Notes: generated from the letters alone by a model not told the origin. Counted from the first letter of the stretch, positions 1 through 9,258 are shown. The stretch: 27,500 nt of DNA from Prorocentrum cordatum (GCA_963575745.1 CAUYUJ010017867.1:181369-208868); one strand, 5' to 3'. Numbers and translations are program-made.

Positions 1-129
1 GATGCCCCCCACGCTTATTCAGAAACTCGGGGTAAACAAGACGGTGAAACATCATGTTGACAAGCGTGAACCCCAAACAGTAAGATATTGCACTGCGGGC
101 GTGAAATTGTCAGCCATATGATGTAATCT

Positions 130-215
130 ATGTGGTGCAAGCTATGTGGTGCGCGCAACATGGTGCAAGCGGTGTGGTGCAAACTATGTGTTGTGCGCTA
201 TGTGGTGACGTGGCA
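130..215. repeat. Short TGTGGTGCAAGC-type tandem repeat
   Basis: A short core close to TATGTGGTGCAAGC recurs about six times in imperfect tandem. It is open in one forward frame, but the peptide is only a repeat product. No further function can be assigned. Confidence 0.6.
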
Positions 216-224
216 TCGAGGCGG

Positions 225-755
225 TAACGGGCGGAAAGAAACAACAACGCGCGGCAACAAGGCGAATCTTCCGCTGACCCCCAAGCGGCAACGAAGCTGC
301 ATCGGGCGGCAACGTGGGTTCGCCCGGCGGACCCCCCGAAGCGGCAACGAGGCGACAACGGGCGGCAACGTGGCGACTGCTCGGCGGACCCCCCAAGCGG
401 CACGACAACGCGAGGCAACGTGACTGATCCTCGGCGGACCCCCCAAGCTGCAACGAGGCGGCAACGGGCGGCACGTGACGAGTCCTGTCGGCAACGAGGA
501 GGCAACGGGCGGCAGCGTGCTGCAGCGGGCGGCAACGCGGCGACTCCTCGGCGGACGCCCCGAGCAGCAGCGGGGCGGCAACGAGGCGGCAACGCGGCGA
601 ATCCTCGGCGGACCCCACGAGCGGCAGCGAGGCGGCAGCGGGGCGGCAGCGGGCGGCAGCGTGGCGGATCCTCGGCGGGTCCCCGAAGTGGCAACGAGGC
701 AGAAACGGGTCAGCAACGGACGGCAACGTTGCGAATAATCGGCGGACCCATCCAG
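225..755. repeat. Degenerate GC-rich minisatellite, GGCAACG core
   Basis: The 7-8 bp core GGCAACG/GGCAGCG is repeated many times, punctuated about every 50-70 bp (once about 118 bp) by a CCTCGGCGGACCCCCC block (near 318, 382, 431, 549, 603, 671 and 738). The hierarchy is a short core inside a longer, irregular unit. It leaves several overlapping frames free of stops on both strands, which explains the Arg/Pro-rich open frames here; I do not regard them as genes. Confidence 0.8.
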
Positions 756-759
756 CCTC

Positions 760-1894
760 TGAGACTCACATAGAAAAGAAAGCCAGTAAGAACTTTTTTG
801 ATTCGGCGTTTCGGCATTGGGCGGAAGGTGGGGGTAAGGAGGGGGGGGGTCTGGCCCTGGACCTCTGCTTAGTGCGACTGTTTGGGACCGTGCGTCCCAT
901 GGCGGAGGCTCCACCTGCTCGAAACAGGCGCCACACAACAGCCAAGATCTACTCGAAGTGGGGGGGGCGGAGGGGGGGTGCGAGGGCCGCGCCGATCGGC
1001 AAAGCAATGAATAACGACAACGCCCACCAAGTGAAAGCTGTTTGGGGGCGAGGCGGACAATCATACTGGCAATGCGAACATGAAACGTTCGCGGAACTGC
1101 TGCGGGGCCGCGCGGACGGCTTGAACTGGCGCCGGACTCCCCCCCTACGCGGCGAGCGGAGCAGCGCCAGGGGGCAGCGCGGGAGGCGCCGTCAGGAGGT
1201 GTCTGGCCCGGCGCAGGTCCACGAAAAGCGCGCGGCCATTCGAACGTTTTTATGCTCACGCCACGACTTGCGCCTCGGAGGAGGGAGGCGGGAGGAGGAC
1301 GGAGGAGCGGCCGTGGAGGAGAAGGGCTGTGGACCGGGGCCGCCCGGGCGCAGGCTCCCGAGCGGGAGCGAGCAGGGAGGCCGGCCTCCCTTCCCTGACG
1401 ACAGCGCGCGAGAGGACGCTGCTGGAAAGGAGGCGCGGGGTCCGGGGTGGGCCCGCCCGCTCGGGGATCACTCCACCTTGCTGTCGTCTGCCTGCCGTGG
1501 CGAAGGGGGGGGGCGTGGGGAGGAGTGGACAGGAGGGGCCCACGGTGGAACCCTCGCGCGGGTGTGCGCGCGTGTGTGCACGTTTTGCACGCATGCGTGC
1601 GCACTTGGCGCACATGTGCGCGTAGGGCGCAGGCAACTGCGTGCAACTGGGTTGGGTGGTGCGCGTGGATGCATACGCTTTCAGGGTGCATGCTGCATGC
1701 GTGGTGCGCCTAGCCTCTCCCTGCTGTGTAGCTCACGCGGACACCACTACACGGTCTTGCACTGTCCCTGGCTGCGTGGCAGAAGCGGCGCTCCGCGACA
1801 TGGACTACTGACTACTAGCCGGCCGCTCTGCGGTTGATCGGGAGTTTCTGTATATAGAAGAAGGTGCGTGCGCTTGTTGGCGAGGGTGATGAGG
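760..1894. other. GC-rich sequence without recognisable gene
   Basis: Mostly unique GC-rich DNA with G runs near 841-850 and 960-978. Long frames are open on both strands (872-1837 forward, 198-1691 reverse), but they overlap each other, have skewed Arg/Pro/Gly/Ala content and match no family I know. Between about 1555 and 1705 the sequence is rich in alternating GTGCGC/CACGCA purine-pyrimidine steps with small palindromes, a Z-DNA-prone composition. Confidence 0.6.
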
Positions 1895-2060
1895 TTCCTC
1901 CTCCTCCTCCTCCTCCTCCTCCTCCTCCTCCTCCATCCTTCTCTTGCCTCCGTCTGTCCTCCTCCACCCCGCAGCTCCATCATCTTCTCCTCCTCCTCCT
2001 CCTCCTCCTCCTCCTCCTCCTCCTCCTCCTCCTCCTCCTCCTCCTCCTCATTCCTCCTCT
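1895..2060. repeat. (TCC)n polypyrimidine microsatellite
   Basis: Two blocks of nearly pure CCT/TCC triplets (about 1895-1935 and 1986-2053) are separated by about 50 bp of pyrimidine-rich DNA. They translate as poly-Leu, poly-Pro or poly-Ser depending on frame and as poly-Glu/Arg on the other strand. Confidence 0.95.
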
Positions 2061-2084
2061 GGGCACCTCCCCCGGGGCGCGGAT

Positions 2085-3440
2085 CCACCGGATCTGTCCG
2101 GATCTGTCCGGAAACGGTGCCGGATGCCGCTCTGGGCTCCTCTGGGCACCTCCCCCGGGGCCGGTTTTGTGAGGATGTCTCAAGCGAGGGCGCCGGTTTG
2201 GGATTCGTCACCGGATCCAGCGGATCCGGGATCTGTCCGGAAACGGTGCCGGAGGCCGCTCTGGGCTCCTCTGGGCACCTCCCCCGGGGCCGGTTTTGTG
2301 AGGATGTCTCAAGCGAGGGCGCCGGTTTGGGATTCGTCACCGGATCCAGCGGATCCAGCGGATCTCTGTCCGGAAACGGTGCCGGAGGCCGCTCTGGGCT
2401 CCTCTGGGCACCTCCCCCGGGGCCGGTTTTGTGAGGATGTCTCAAGCGAGGGCGCCGGTTTGGGATTCGTCACCGGATCCAGCGGATCCAGCGGATCCAG
2501 CGGATCTGTCCGGAAACGGTGCCGGAGGCCGCTCTGGGCTCCTCTGGGCACCTCCCCCGGGGCCGGTTTTGTGAGGATGTCTCAAGCGAGGGCGCCGGTT
2601 TGGGATTCGTCACCGGATCCAGCGGATCCAGCGGATCAAGCGCGAGGGCGCCGGTTTGCGTCGGAGGATCCGGGATCTGTCCGGAAACGGTGCCGGAGGC
2701 CGCTCTGGGCTCCTCTGGGCACCTCCCCCGGGGCCGGTTTTGTGAGGATGTCTCAAGCGAGGGCGCCGGTTTGGGATTCGTCACCGGATCCAGCGGATCC
2801 AGCGGATCCACCGGATCTGTCCGGAAACGGTGCCGGAGGCCGCTCTGGGCTCCTCTGGGCACCTCCCCCGGGGCCGGTTTTGTGAGGATGTCTCAAGCGA
2901 GGGCGCCGGTTTGGGATTCGTCACCGGATCCAGCGGATCCAGCGGATCCTTATGCCGGAAACGGTGCCGGAGGCCAGCGGATCTCTGTCCGGAAACGGTG
3001 CCGGAGGCCGCTCTGGGCTCCTCTGGGCACCTCCCCCGGGGCCGGTTTTGTGAGGATGTCTCAAGCGAGGGCGCCGGTTTGGGATTCGTCACCGGATCCA
3101 GCGGATCCAGCGGATCCAGCGGATCTGTCCGGAAACGGTGCCGGAGGCCGCTCTGGGCTCCTCTGGGCACCTCCCCCGGGGCCGGTTTTGTGAGGATGTC
3201 TCAAGCGAGGGCGCCGGTTTGGGATTCGTCACCGGATCCAGCGGATCCAGCGGATCCACCGGATCTGTCCGGAAACGGTGCCGGAGGCCGCTCTGGGCTC
3301 CTCTGGGCACCTCCCCCGGGGCCGGTTTTGTGAGGATGTCTCAAGCGAGGGCGCCGGTTTGGGATTCGTCACCGGATCCAGCGGATCCAGCGGATCCACC
3401 GGATCTGTCCGGAAACGGTGCCGGAGGCCGCTCTGGACTC
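2085..3440. repeat. ~140-bp minisatellite (VNTR) with inner BamHI-site nonamer
   Basis: A conserved unit begins GGAAACGGTGCCGGA at 2110, 2239, 2372, 2512, 2683, 2823, 2991, 3131, 3271 and 3411 (last one truncated), with an extra 34-bp partial start at 2957. Spacings are 129, 133, 140, 171, 140, 168, 140, 140 and 140 bp. Most of the smaller differences come from 1 to 4 copies of the nonamer GGATCCAGC (or GGATCCACC) between units; the 171-bp unit carries a duplicated piece of its own interior (near 2638-2670). Body sequence is nearly identical between units, which indicates recent homogenisation. The 140-bp period is not a multiple of three, so the same peptide appears in turn in all frames and one frame stops at each unit. 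I interpret it as non-coding. Confidence 0.95.
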
Positions 3441-3779
3441 GTGCTCTTCGCGCCGGGGGTGAGGATGACGTGAGTTCCACAGAAACTCCCTCAAATTACC
3501 GTTGATGTCTTTCTTTCTGCTGTCGTCGCCGTCCCACGACCCATTCGGGACCCGCTCCACGACCCACTCGCGACCCGCACCGCCCGCGACCCGCTTTCGA
3601 TCCACCCGCCGCTCATCCCGCGACCCGCCCGCGCCGCTTTGCAAGACCTCGGCACCAGCGTCGGGGCTGACTTTTGCGCTGGGGCTGGGAAAGCACTGCG
3701 TGCGCATGCCCCATTCCCCCCTCCTAGGGGGAACAACAAACTACCGATACCGGTGCAGTCGTCGTGCCACCATGCCGTG

Positions 3780-3825
3780 GAGGCCAGTCCACAAGAACTC
3801 TTCCACACGAAACCCAACCCTGAGA
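3780..3825 (-). repeat. Dispersed repeat block, copy shared with 21.34 kb
   Basis: On the minus strand this block reads close to GGTCTCAGGGTTGGGTTTC, then TGTGGAAG, then TTCTTGTGGAC and GGCC. The same order of segments lies on the plus strand at about 21347-21393. Translated it would read GWVSCGR then LVD in both copies, but similarity stops outside the block. Confidence 0.7.
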
Positions 3826-4194
3826 CCCCAGGACTCGGCGGCGACGATGAGGGCTAATAGCCCAGGGGCGGGCATTACACGTATTCGCCGGGGAGCCTCG
3901 CCGAAGACATGGATCGTCGGCGCCCCTGGATACATGTATTGCTCCCCCCGAGCACCTCCAGAGCCACAAAGAGGCTCTCATCGCAGCGTCTTTTGACTGT
4001 CCTAACCTGACCCCTCCAAGGGTGCGTTCTGACCAACAATTCGACGCAAATCCAGCTGGGGCGACGAGGGAAAATTAGCGGCATCGGTGCATTGTCCTTA
4101 ACCCGCCTGTGACCCGCCGATGGCCCGTTACGCTGCATCATCGGGGGGCCTTCTGTGTCCATTCGCGCCGCTGCCTTCCGCGCTGAGCCCGTCG

Positions 4195-4300
4195 AACGTT
4201 CAAACAGCGCTGAACCCGCGTCGAATCGACGTCAAATCTAAGAACCCGGTCGAAACGCGCTGAACCCGCATCGATTCGACGTCGATCTTCACTGGACCGC
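4195..4300. repeat. Duplicated CGCTGAACCCGCRTCG repeat
   Basis: The string CGCTGAACCCGC followed by RTCGAWTCGACGTC occurs twice about 58 bp apart (near 4207 and 4258). The decamer-like core RTCGAAYCCGC is the one that also makes up the array at 20.91-21.04 kb. Confidence 0.7.
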
Positions 4301-4905
4301 CCGACGTAAGAAAAAGGTGGCCGTTCACACCGGAGCTTCCGGCCCTCAGCCTTGCCCCTCCTTCCCACGAGAGAGAAGCGACCAGGGGGGCCCAGCACGG
4401 ACAATCAAACCCGTCCCACATGAGCTCTCGACCCTCGAATGCCTCCCTCATCATTCCGACCATCGCCCCTTCCTCCAGTTGGGGGCAAACAGATACCATA
4501 CCGCTCTTCCCCCAACCTCTTCAGGAAGGCGCTCTGACCGAAATGTCGGAGATGATAGGAAGCCGTAACGACGAAGTATCTCCAGGACGAGTAGCGGTAT
4601 CGGCCCCCGTTCCTCCCCTGTTCCTCCCCATCCTCGGACCTCCCTCTTCCCTCCCTCCCCCTCGATCCTCGACCCCTTCGATCTCGGTCCTCGAAGCAGG
4701 GCGGGCCTTGGGAGGACTCCTGGCCACCTCGTCGAGCAGAACCGAATGCGCCGCCTGGATGCGCGACTGCAGGTAGGGCGACCCAGCGAACTCCTCCGGG
4801 CTCTGCAAGCCCTCGACAGCTCCCTCCTGTCCCTCCTGGCCCCATCCAGCCTCCACCCTCAACGGCCCCCCACCACTTCCTTTGACGTATGGTATTCAAT
4901 GTACG

Positions 4906-5092
4906 ATACTCCAGATTTCGTAATAAAAGGGAGGGGGTCTGGACCCGCCAAGACAAGCCATTTCAGACCCCCCCCCCGTGGGAGAACCCTCCAAAACGTC
5001 GTCCCCAGACCCCCCCCGGCCCTCCAAGATGGCCTGGAAGAGACCCCCCCCGAAATGAGACCCCCTCCCTTTTATTACGAAATCTGGAGTAT
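4906..5092. mobile_element. MITE-like element with perfect 35-bp inverted termini
   Basis: Positions 4906-4940 (starting ATACTCCAGATTTCG) are the exact reverse complement of 5058-5092. The 117-bp centre is C-run rich and non-coding. Length of 187 bp, perfect terminal inverted repeats and no coding capacity fit a miniature inverted-repeat transposable element. A target-site duplication is not clear. No transposase or second copy is seen, so the superfamily cannot be given. Confidence 0.75.
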
Positions 5093-5371
5093 TTTGTGTT
5101 GTTCTCACCTGCTCCCTCCTCCGCCGCCGCCCTGCTCCTGCTCTGCCACACCCTGCTCCTCATCCGTTCTCTGGTGTGCGATATCCTCCTCCGTCCCCCC
5201 TTCTAATCCTGATCGCCCATGTCCAGATCATGCCATTCCACCCCGTCCCTCCCCGCCCCTCCATCCAATGCTTGAAACTTTGGCAGCAACCGTTTCCCCC
5301 AAATATGCACATGGTTTTGCCTGGCCATAGTAATTCACGTGAAGATCTATGCCGGACTCGCCCTTCACATG

Positions 5372-5836
5372 GCGTGGTTGCTGTTGTTGATGCTAATAGT
5401 GTTGTTGTCGGTGTTGTTGTCGTTGCTGCTGCTGTCGTTTAGGCTATTGATGTTGTCGTCGTTGGTGATGCTGCTCTTGTTGTTGATGATGTTGTTGTGG
5501 ATGGTGTGGTTGTTGTTGATGATTGTGTTGTTGATGGTGGTGTTGTTGTTGTTGCTGTTGCTGTTGTTGATGCTGTCATTGATCGTGTTGTGATTGGTGT
5601 TGTTGTTAGTGGTGTTGCGATGTGTTGGTTTGTGTTGTTGTTGTTGTTGTTGTTGTTGTGCTTGTTGGTGTGGTTGGTGTTGGTGTAAGTTGGTATGTGG
5701 TTGTTGCTGTTGCTCTCTTCGTGGTTGCTGTTGTTGGTGTTGTCGTTGGTGTCAGTGTTGTTGTTGCTGCTGCTGTTGTCGTTGTTGTTGTTGCTGCTGT
5801 TTTTGCTGTTGTTGTCGATGGTGCTGTTGTTGTTGG
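5372..5836. repeat. Degenerate (GTT)n tract, strongly G+T biased
   Basis: About 460 bp consist almost entirely of TTG/GTT triplets with GTC, GCT and GAT variants. The plus strand is nearly free of A and C; the minus strand reads as an Asn/Thr-rich run. It directly abuts the first unit of the following 98-bp array. Confidence 0.95.
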
Positions 5837-6564
5837 GCCAATTGTGCCTCGGGCGTCCTGGCCCTCGGGAAATGGCGACTTTCACGGGGATGGTTCCCCT
5901 CTGGAGTGGCCGAAGCCCCCTGCCTGCTTCGTGGGCCAATTTTGGGTCGGGCGCCCTAGGAAAGTGGCGACGCTCACGAGGATGGTTCCTTCCTGGAGGA
6001 GCTGGAGCCCTCTGCCGGCTCTGCAAGCCGGTTGTGGTTCGGGCGCCCTGGCCCCTCGGAAAGCTGCGACCCTCAGGAAGATGCTGCCCTCTTCTGGCTT
6101 TGTAAGCCAATTTTGTGTCGGGCGCCCTGGCCCTCGGAAAGTGGCGACCCTCACGAGGTTGGTTCCCTTTGGAGGGGCTGAAGCCATCTGCCCGCTCTGC
6201 AGGCAAGTTTTGGGCCGGGCGCCCTGGTACTTCGGAAAGTGGCGACCCTCACGAAGATGGTGCCTCTCTGGATGGGCTGAAGCCCTCTGCTGGCTCCACA
6301 TGGGCCATTTGTGGTTCGGGCGCCCTGGCCATTCGGAAAGTGGCGACTCTGACGAAGATATGCCGCTCTGAAAGGGCTGAAGCCACCTGCCGGCTTCGTA
6401 GGCCAATTGTGGTTCGGGAGCCCTTGCCCCTCGGAGAACGAAAGCGATCCTGAGGAAGGTGCTGCCCCCCTGCCCGGAGGAGCAGGAAACTTTTGCCGGC
6501 TCCGCAGAGGCCAATTGTGGCTCGGGCGCCCTGGCCCCTCGGAAACTTACGAAACTTGTGCGCC

Positions 6565-6570
6565 CCTAGA
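6565..6570. repeat. Candidate target-site duplication (left), CCTAGA
   Basis: CCTAGA here is repeated exactly at 6745-6750 and brackets the foldback element. The host array unit continues on both sides. Confidence 0.6.
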
Positions 6571-6744
6571 TAGGGCGACGCAATCTATACATATCCACTG
6601 CTCCCTGGCCAGGCCCATCCTGAACACAGCAGCTGTGTATACGCCACGCCCTCCTGGTTTGGCCAGGAGGGCGTATACACAGCTCCTGGGTTCAGGAAGG
6701 GCCTGGCCAGGGAGCAGTGGATATGTATAGACTTCGTCCCCCGA
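6571..6744. mobile_element. Foldback (long inverted repeat) element, copy 1
   Basis: The arms 6571-6657 and 6663-6744 are reverse complements, separated by a 5-nt loop. The inner ~70 bp differ by only three mismatches plus a 5-nt insertion (ACGCC) in the left arm; the outer ~20 bp have about five mismatches. It sits inside a unit of the 98-bp array: the interval is 270 bp, equal to one 96-bp unit plus 174 bp. CCTAGA flanks both ends. It has no coding capacity. The transcript would fold into an almost perfect ~80-bp hairpin. A related copy lies at 12270-12415. Confidence 0.85.
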
Positions 6745-6927
6745 CCTAGAGGGGCTGAAGCCCTCTGCCCGCTCCGTGGGCCAGTTGTGGGTCGGGCCCC
6801 TTGGCCCCTCGGAAATCGACCCTCGCGAGGATGGTGCCCAGCTGGAGGGGCGTGGAGCCTCTGCAGGTTCTGTGGGCCAGTTGTGCTTCGCGCGTTCATA
6901 GTTGGGGTCGACGTTGAAGTAATTTTC

Positions 6928-7046
6928 TGCGAAAGCGAGATAGTTCTTGATCCCAGTGCCAGCGGTAGCGCTAACACTTGCTGACTGCAAGACGCGCGAC
7001 TGTGTCTCCCACACAAATCACCGAATCGCATGACCATGTTCCAACA
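6928..7046 (-). repeat. 3' LTR of the copia-like remnant
   Basis: Read on the minus strand it starts TGTTGGAACATGG and shares CGTCTTGCAGTCAG and GTGTTAGCG with the right-hand repeat. It is about 119 bp long; the other copy is about 108 bp because of an 11-nt and a 3-nt gap. Divergence between the two is high, which indicates an old insertion. Confidence 0.7.
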
Positions 7047-7054
7047 CCCCCCTC
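7047..7054 (-). other. Polypurine tract of the retroelement
   Basis: GAGGGGGG on the minus strand directly precedes the TG start of the 3' LTR, the position where plus-strand DNA synthesis of LTR elements is primed. Confidence 0.6.
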
Positions 7055-7393
7055 GGCCAAAAAGGCCGGCGAAAACGACGGGTGAAAAAATACAAAGGGA
7101 GCACATTGGAAACGGAAAGCACAAATACAAGTACGCTAAAGCCGATATTCCTTTCTAGTCAGTCTAAGTGTAAACTAAAGCAAGTAAGTGCGCAACTGGC
7201 GCAAATAGAAAGCTGCTACTGTTTGGGCGCAATCGTGCAAAGGCCCCCTAACACGCGACACGCCACGCTTGGGTGTCGTAAAGCACAAGGTCCCGCATAC
7301 TGGTTAACAGCAGATGCCTTGTGTAGACGAGCGCTTGGATCTCAACCGATCCTGAGCTCAAATCTCCGCCAACGCGCCACACGATGCTGACAA
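7055..7393. other. 3' untranslated part of the retroelement
   Basis: Between the end of the RNase H remnant and the polypurine tract there is unique, moderately AT-rich sequence with no recognised motif. Confidence 0.4.
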
Positions 7394-7912
7394 CTATATG
7401 GCTTCGATGATACTCCGTAGCGGGCACCATCTGTCGCCTCCCACAAGCAACTCGTTTGTTGGTGCACCGCACGTGCGCCTAAACAGATCGTCTCTGCTAT
7501 CAGGTTTGGCCAGAGCGTCTGGAAGGTCCTCATGAGCTTCTACTTCGACCACTTTGATATATATATATATATATATATATATTCGTCGTACCTTCCTATG
7601 TAGCCGAAACGGGCCAGCCTCGCCGCGTCTTCTTTTTCGTAGTCCTCTCCAGGTCGCAATAGCATTGGCCGCACTCGCATCGCTCCTTATCGCGATACTA
7701 CAACCAACACCGAGATGATAACTACTTGTCATCCTAACGCCACTGATCCACGCATCACCATGATGTACGAGTCTGCTGTCCAAATGATAGTGCCACTGCA
7801 CACGGAATCGACCCCACGGCTTTACCAAATGCAACCCCCACGTAAATGTTCCTCCACTTGTTGCTTGACATGCCCTCTTGCATCTGGCACAGTCAATGTC
7901 CGTCCACCTCCT
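7394..7912 (-). pseudogene. pol remnant: RNase H of a Ty1/copia element
   Basis: The open frame 7981-7394 (195 residues from its first Met) matches the copia RNase H pattern from about residue 24 on. TSGGTFTWG (41-49) followed by HLVKPW corresponds to the usual TSGG...G.H..K.WS block; SDASAANAIA (100-109) to the (T/S)DSSAA.GIA active-site block; RGLRK (112-116) to RGLGK.RH; and EDLPDALAK (151-159) to the .N.AD..TK block. Between the last two an AT microsatellite (7557-7582) adds IYIYIYIYI. The ALSSGEAE segment is garbled in this frame but LSFGQQ is visible in a neighbouring frame, so there is at least one frameshift; another lies near 7893-7915, where a second frame ends KEKEVDGH. RNase H would remove RNA from the RNA-DNA hybrid during reverse transcription; this copy cannot. 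Confidence 0.8.
7557..7582. repeat. (AT)n microsatellite inside the RNase H remnant
   Basis: Thirteen AT dinucleotides interrupt the pol-derived frame without stopping it. This expanded after or during decay of the element. Confidence 0.95.
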
Positions 7913-8502
7913 TTTCCTTCGGTGTCTCCTTACGTGACGCAAACTTTGGCAACGTGCCCATATCCTCCATATTTGGAACACGTGCGCCCGTTGCCCTTGT
8001 CTTTTCCTTTTGCGAACTTCGTGCGTGCCGCCTTCTTGTCCACTCGTCCCCGTTCAAGCTCCACCACCTTCCACCTTCGCCATGATGACAAGACTCATTC
8101 ACGTTTGTGTCCCGCTCGCCCGTGTCTTCATCGTTAACTTGGCCGGTCTCCATGGACCCGTTTTTTCCGAACTGGGCGTCAGGTCATCTCTTTCTGGCCA
8201 ATCCCCACAGTTCACCAAAAGGTGTTCGCAGTTAGCAGCTATGGCGTCTTGAAGAGTCCTGCTGCCAGTCGTGAGACCAACCACCTGCGTGGGTCATTAT
8301 GATAGTTTAACAAACAGCCATAAACGGCGAAGATAGCGAGTACGCATTCCCGTAATTTTCGAAGGGCTATACCAACGCACTCAAATGTTCAAGCTTGGTC
8401 ACCACGTGGTCAACCGTGTTGGGTTCTTGTACGAATCTGAGGCCGAGTTCATGCCGTGTGGCAGCGTGACACCAAACACCGCCGAGATCTATCATGCATT
8501 GA

Positions 8503-8580
8503 TCTATATATATATATATATAGACATCGGTGTGTGTATGTATGTATGTCTCTCTCTATATATACATATATATGTATATT
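8503..8580. repeat. Compound TA/TG/TATG/TC microsatellite
   Basis: A compound microsatellite of TA, GTAT and CTCTCT steps lies within the retroelement, between the gag-like and RNase H-like parts. Neighbouring sequence (7913-8502 and 8581-8700) has short minus-strand frames, but no protease, integrase or reverse transcriptase motif that I can recognise. Confidence 0.9.
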
Positions 8581-8700
8581 CATCCCCCTCGTGCAAAACC
8601 TTGAATACTTCCCGTGGGCCGTCGATTTCCAACACGTCATCACCAACATCCAGACATTATCGCCCAGCTTTGCGGAATCGTTTTCATCAAACTCATATGA

Positions 8701-9258
8701 TCATTTAGCAGCATTTTCCTGTTTCTTGGTAATTGGTACTTTTGTGTGTTTGTTCAAAATTAACCCTCCGTGCACGATCTGTATCAAATCGTCGTTTTCG
8801 TTGTCAGGTAACGCGCCATCAATGATTTCAGATGTGCTGCTCAAAAACATGACTATTCTTTGATAGCCGTGCCTCACCTGGGCAAGCGAGTTAACTAAAT
8901 ACCTTCTCATTCCACTCCCTGAACTTGTTTCGGCAACCCGAGAAATATATGTTGCGGCTGATGCCCGAGATCAGAAAAAAATGCAGTTTGAAATGAATCG
9001 ACATGTTCGTGAATGCCCCATCGTGGCGCCAGTGTCGCGTGGCGCTGCGCTCGAGTAACCTCATCGCTTCGTGCTTGGCATTGGGGGCATGATAACACAC
9101 CTGCAGTCTCCGTTTTCGTAGCCGGCGTTGCACCGTTCCGCGAATCAGTTTGTGCCTAGACTGTGCCAAGTTCCGCGTACTTCATGAAACGATACTTTGA
9201 ACCTGGGGTCGTTGTTGCAGGGGTCCACTTGGGTCGCCGCAGCGGCCGCCGCTGCCAT
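8701..9258 (-). pseudogene. gag remnant of the copia-like element
   Basis: The minus strand has an ATG at 9258, about 70 nt inside the 5' LTR, opening an Ala run followed by NDPRFKVSFHE and then a stop after ~37 residues. Two further frames continue the pattern: 9169-8891 contains EAMRLLE, a FKLHFFLISGIS stretch and RNKFREWNEKV; 8910-8701 contains VMFLSSTSE, ENDDLI and ITKKQEN. This order (RLLE..., L.F..., then LLSSLP-like block, then a Lys-rich tail) is that of copia gag proteins of the UBN2/retrotran_gag type. Frames are broken by stops and shifts. No CCHC zinc knuckle was found. Family assignment is from memory of the pattern, without alignment. Confidence 0.55.

Larger units (their letters stand above)
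3441..4905. other. Low-complexity and short-repeat region, no gene seen
   Basis: After the minisatellite there is a cluster of CGACCCGC repeats (about 3525-3630), a block shared with 21.34-21.40 kb (3780-3825), a repeat of ACCCGCRTCGAWTCGACGTC type (about 4195-4300), and C/T-rich sequence to 4900. Open frames are short or overlap on both strands. I recognise no protein family. Confidence 0.5.
5840..6905. repeat. ~98-bp tandem array (9-10 diverged units)
   Basis: The marker GGGCGCCCTGGCCC (first base) recurs at 5851, 5949, 6041, 6120, 6217, 6318, 6416, 6524 and 6794, with a tail to about 6893. Spacings are 98, 92, 79, 97, 101, 98, 108 and 270 bp; the 270 bp gap contains the foldback element. 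A unit holds CTCGGAAAGTGGCGACC, then GGGGCTGAAGCC, then GGCCAATTGTGG. Minus-strand frames give a recurring REGRHFPRG...GARP peptide, but it moves between frames as units are not multiples of three. Coding is possible only if spliced; I favour satellite. Confidence 0.9.

Noticed and set aside
198-1691. 497-codon reverse open frame, overlapping a 321-codon forward frame (872-1837)
   Set aside because: It runs through the GGCAACG minisatellite and GC-rich DNA, has Arg/Pro/Ala/Ser skew, overlaps equally long frames on the other strand and resembles no family.
1944-2885. 313-codon forward frame over the TCC tract and 140-bp minisatellite
   Set aside because: The unit length is not a multiple of three, so the same peptide appears in all frames; it ends in the standard stop of the unit. 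Repeat product.
5439-6206. 255-codon reverse frame with REGRHFPRG repeats and an Asn/Thr-rich C-terminus
   Set aside because: It combines the 98-bp array with the GTT tract. Unit lengths vary and the peptide shifts frame between units. Kept as a low-probability coding possibility under findings only.
7913-8502. Possible reverse transcriptase or integrase remnants between the gag-like and RNase H-like parts
   Set aside because: No YVDD-type, D-D-E or HHCC motif could be seen in any minus-strand frame; only a short KEKEVDGH end just before the RNase H part fits pol.
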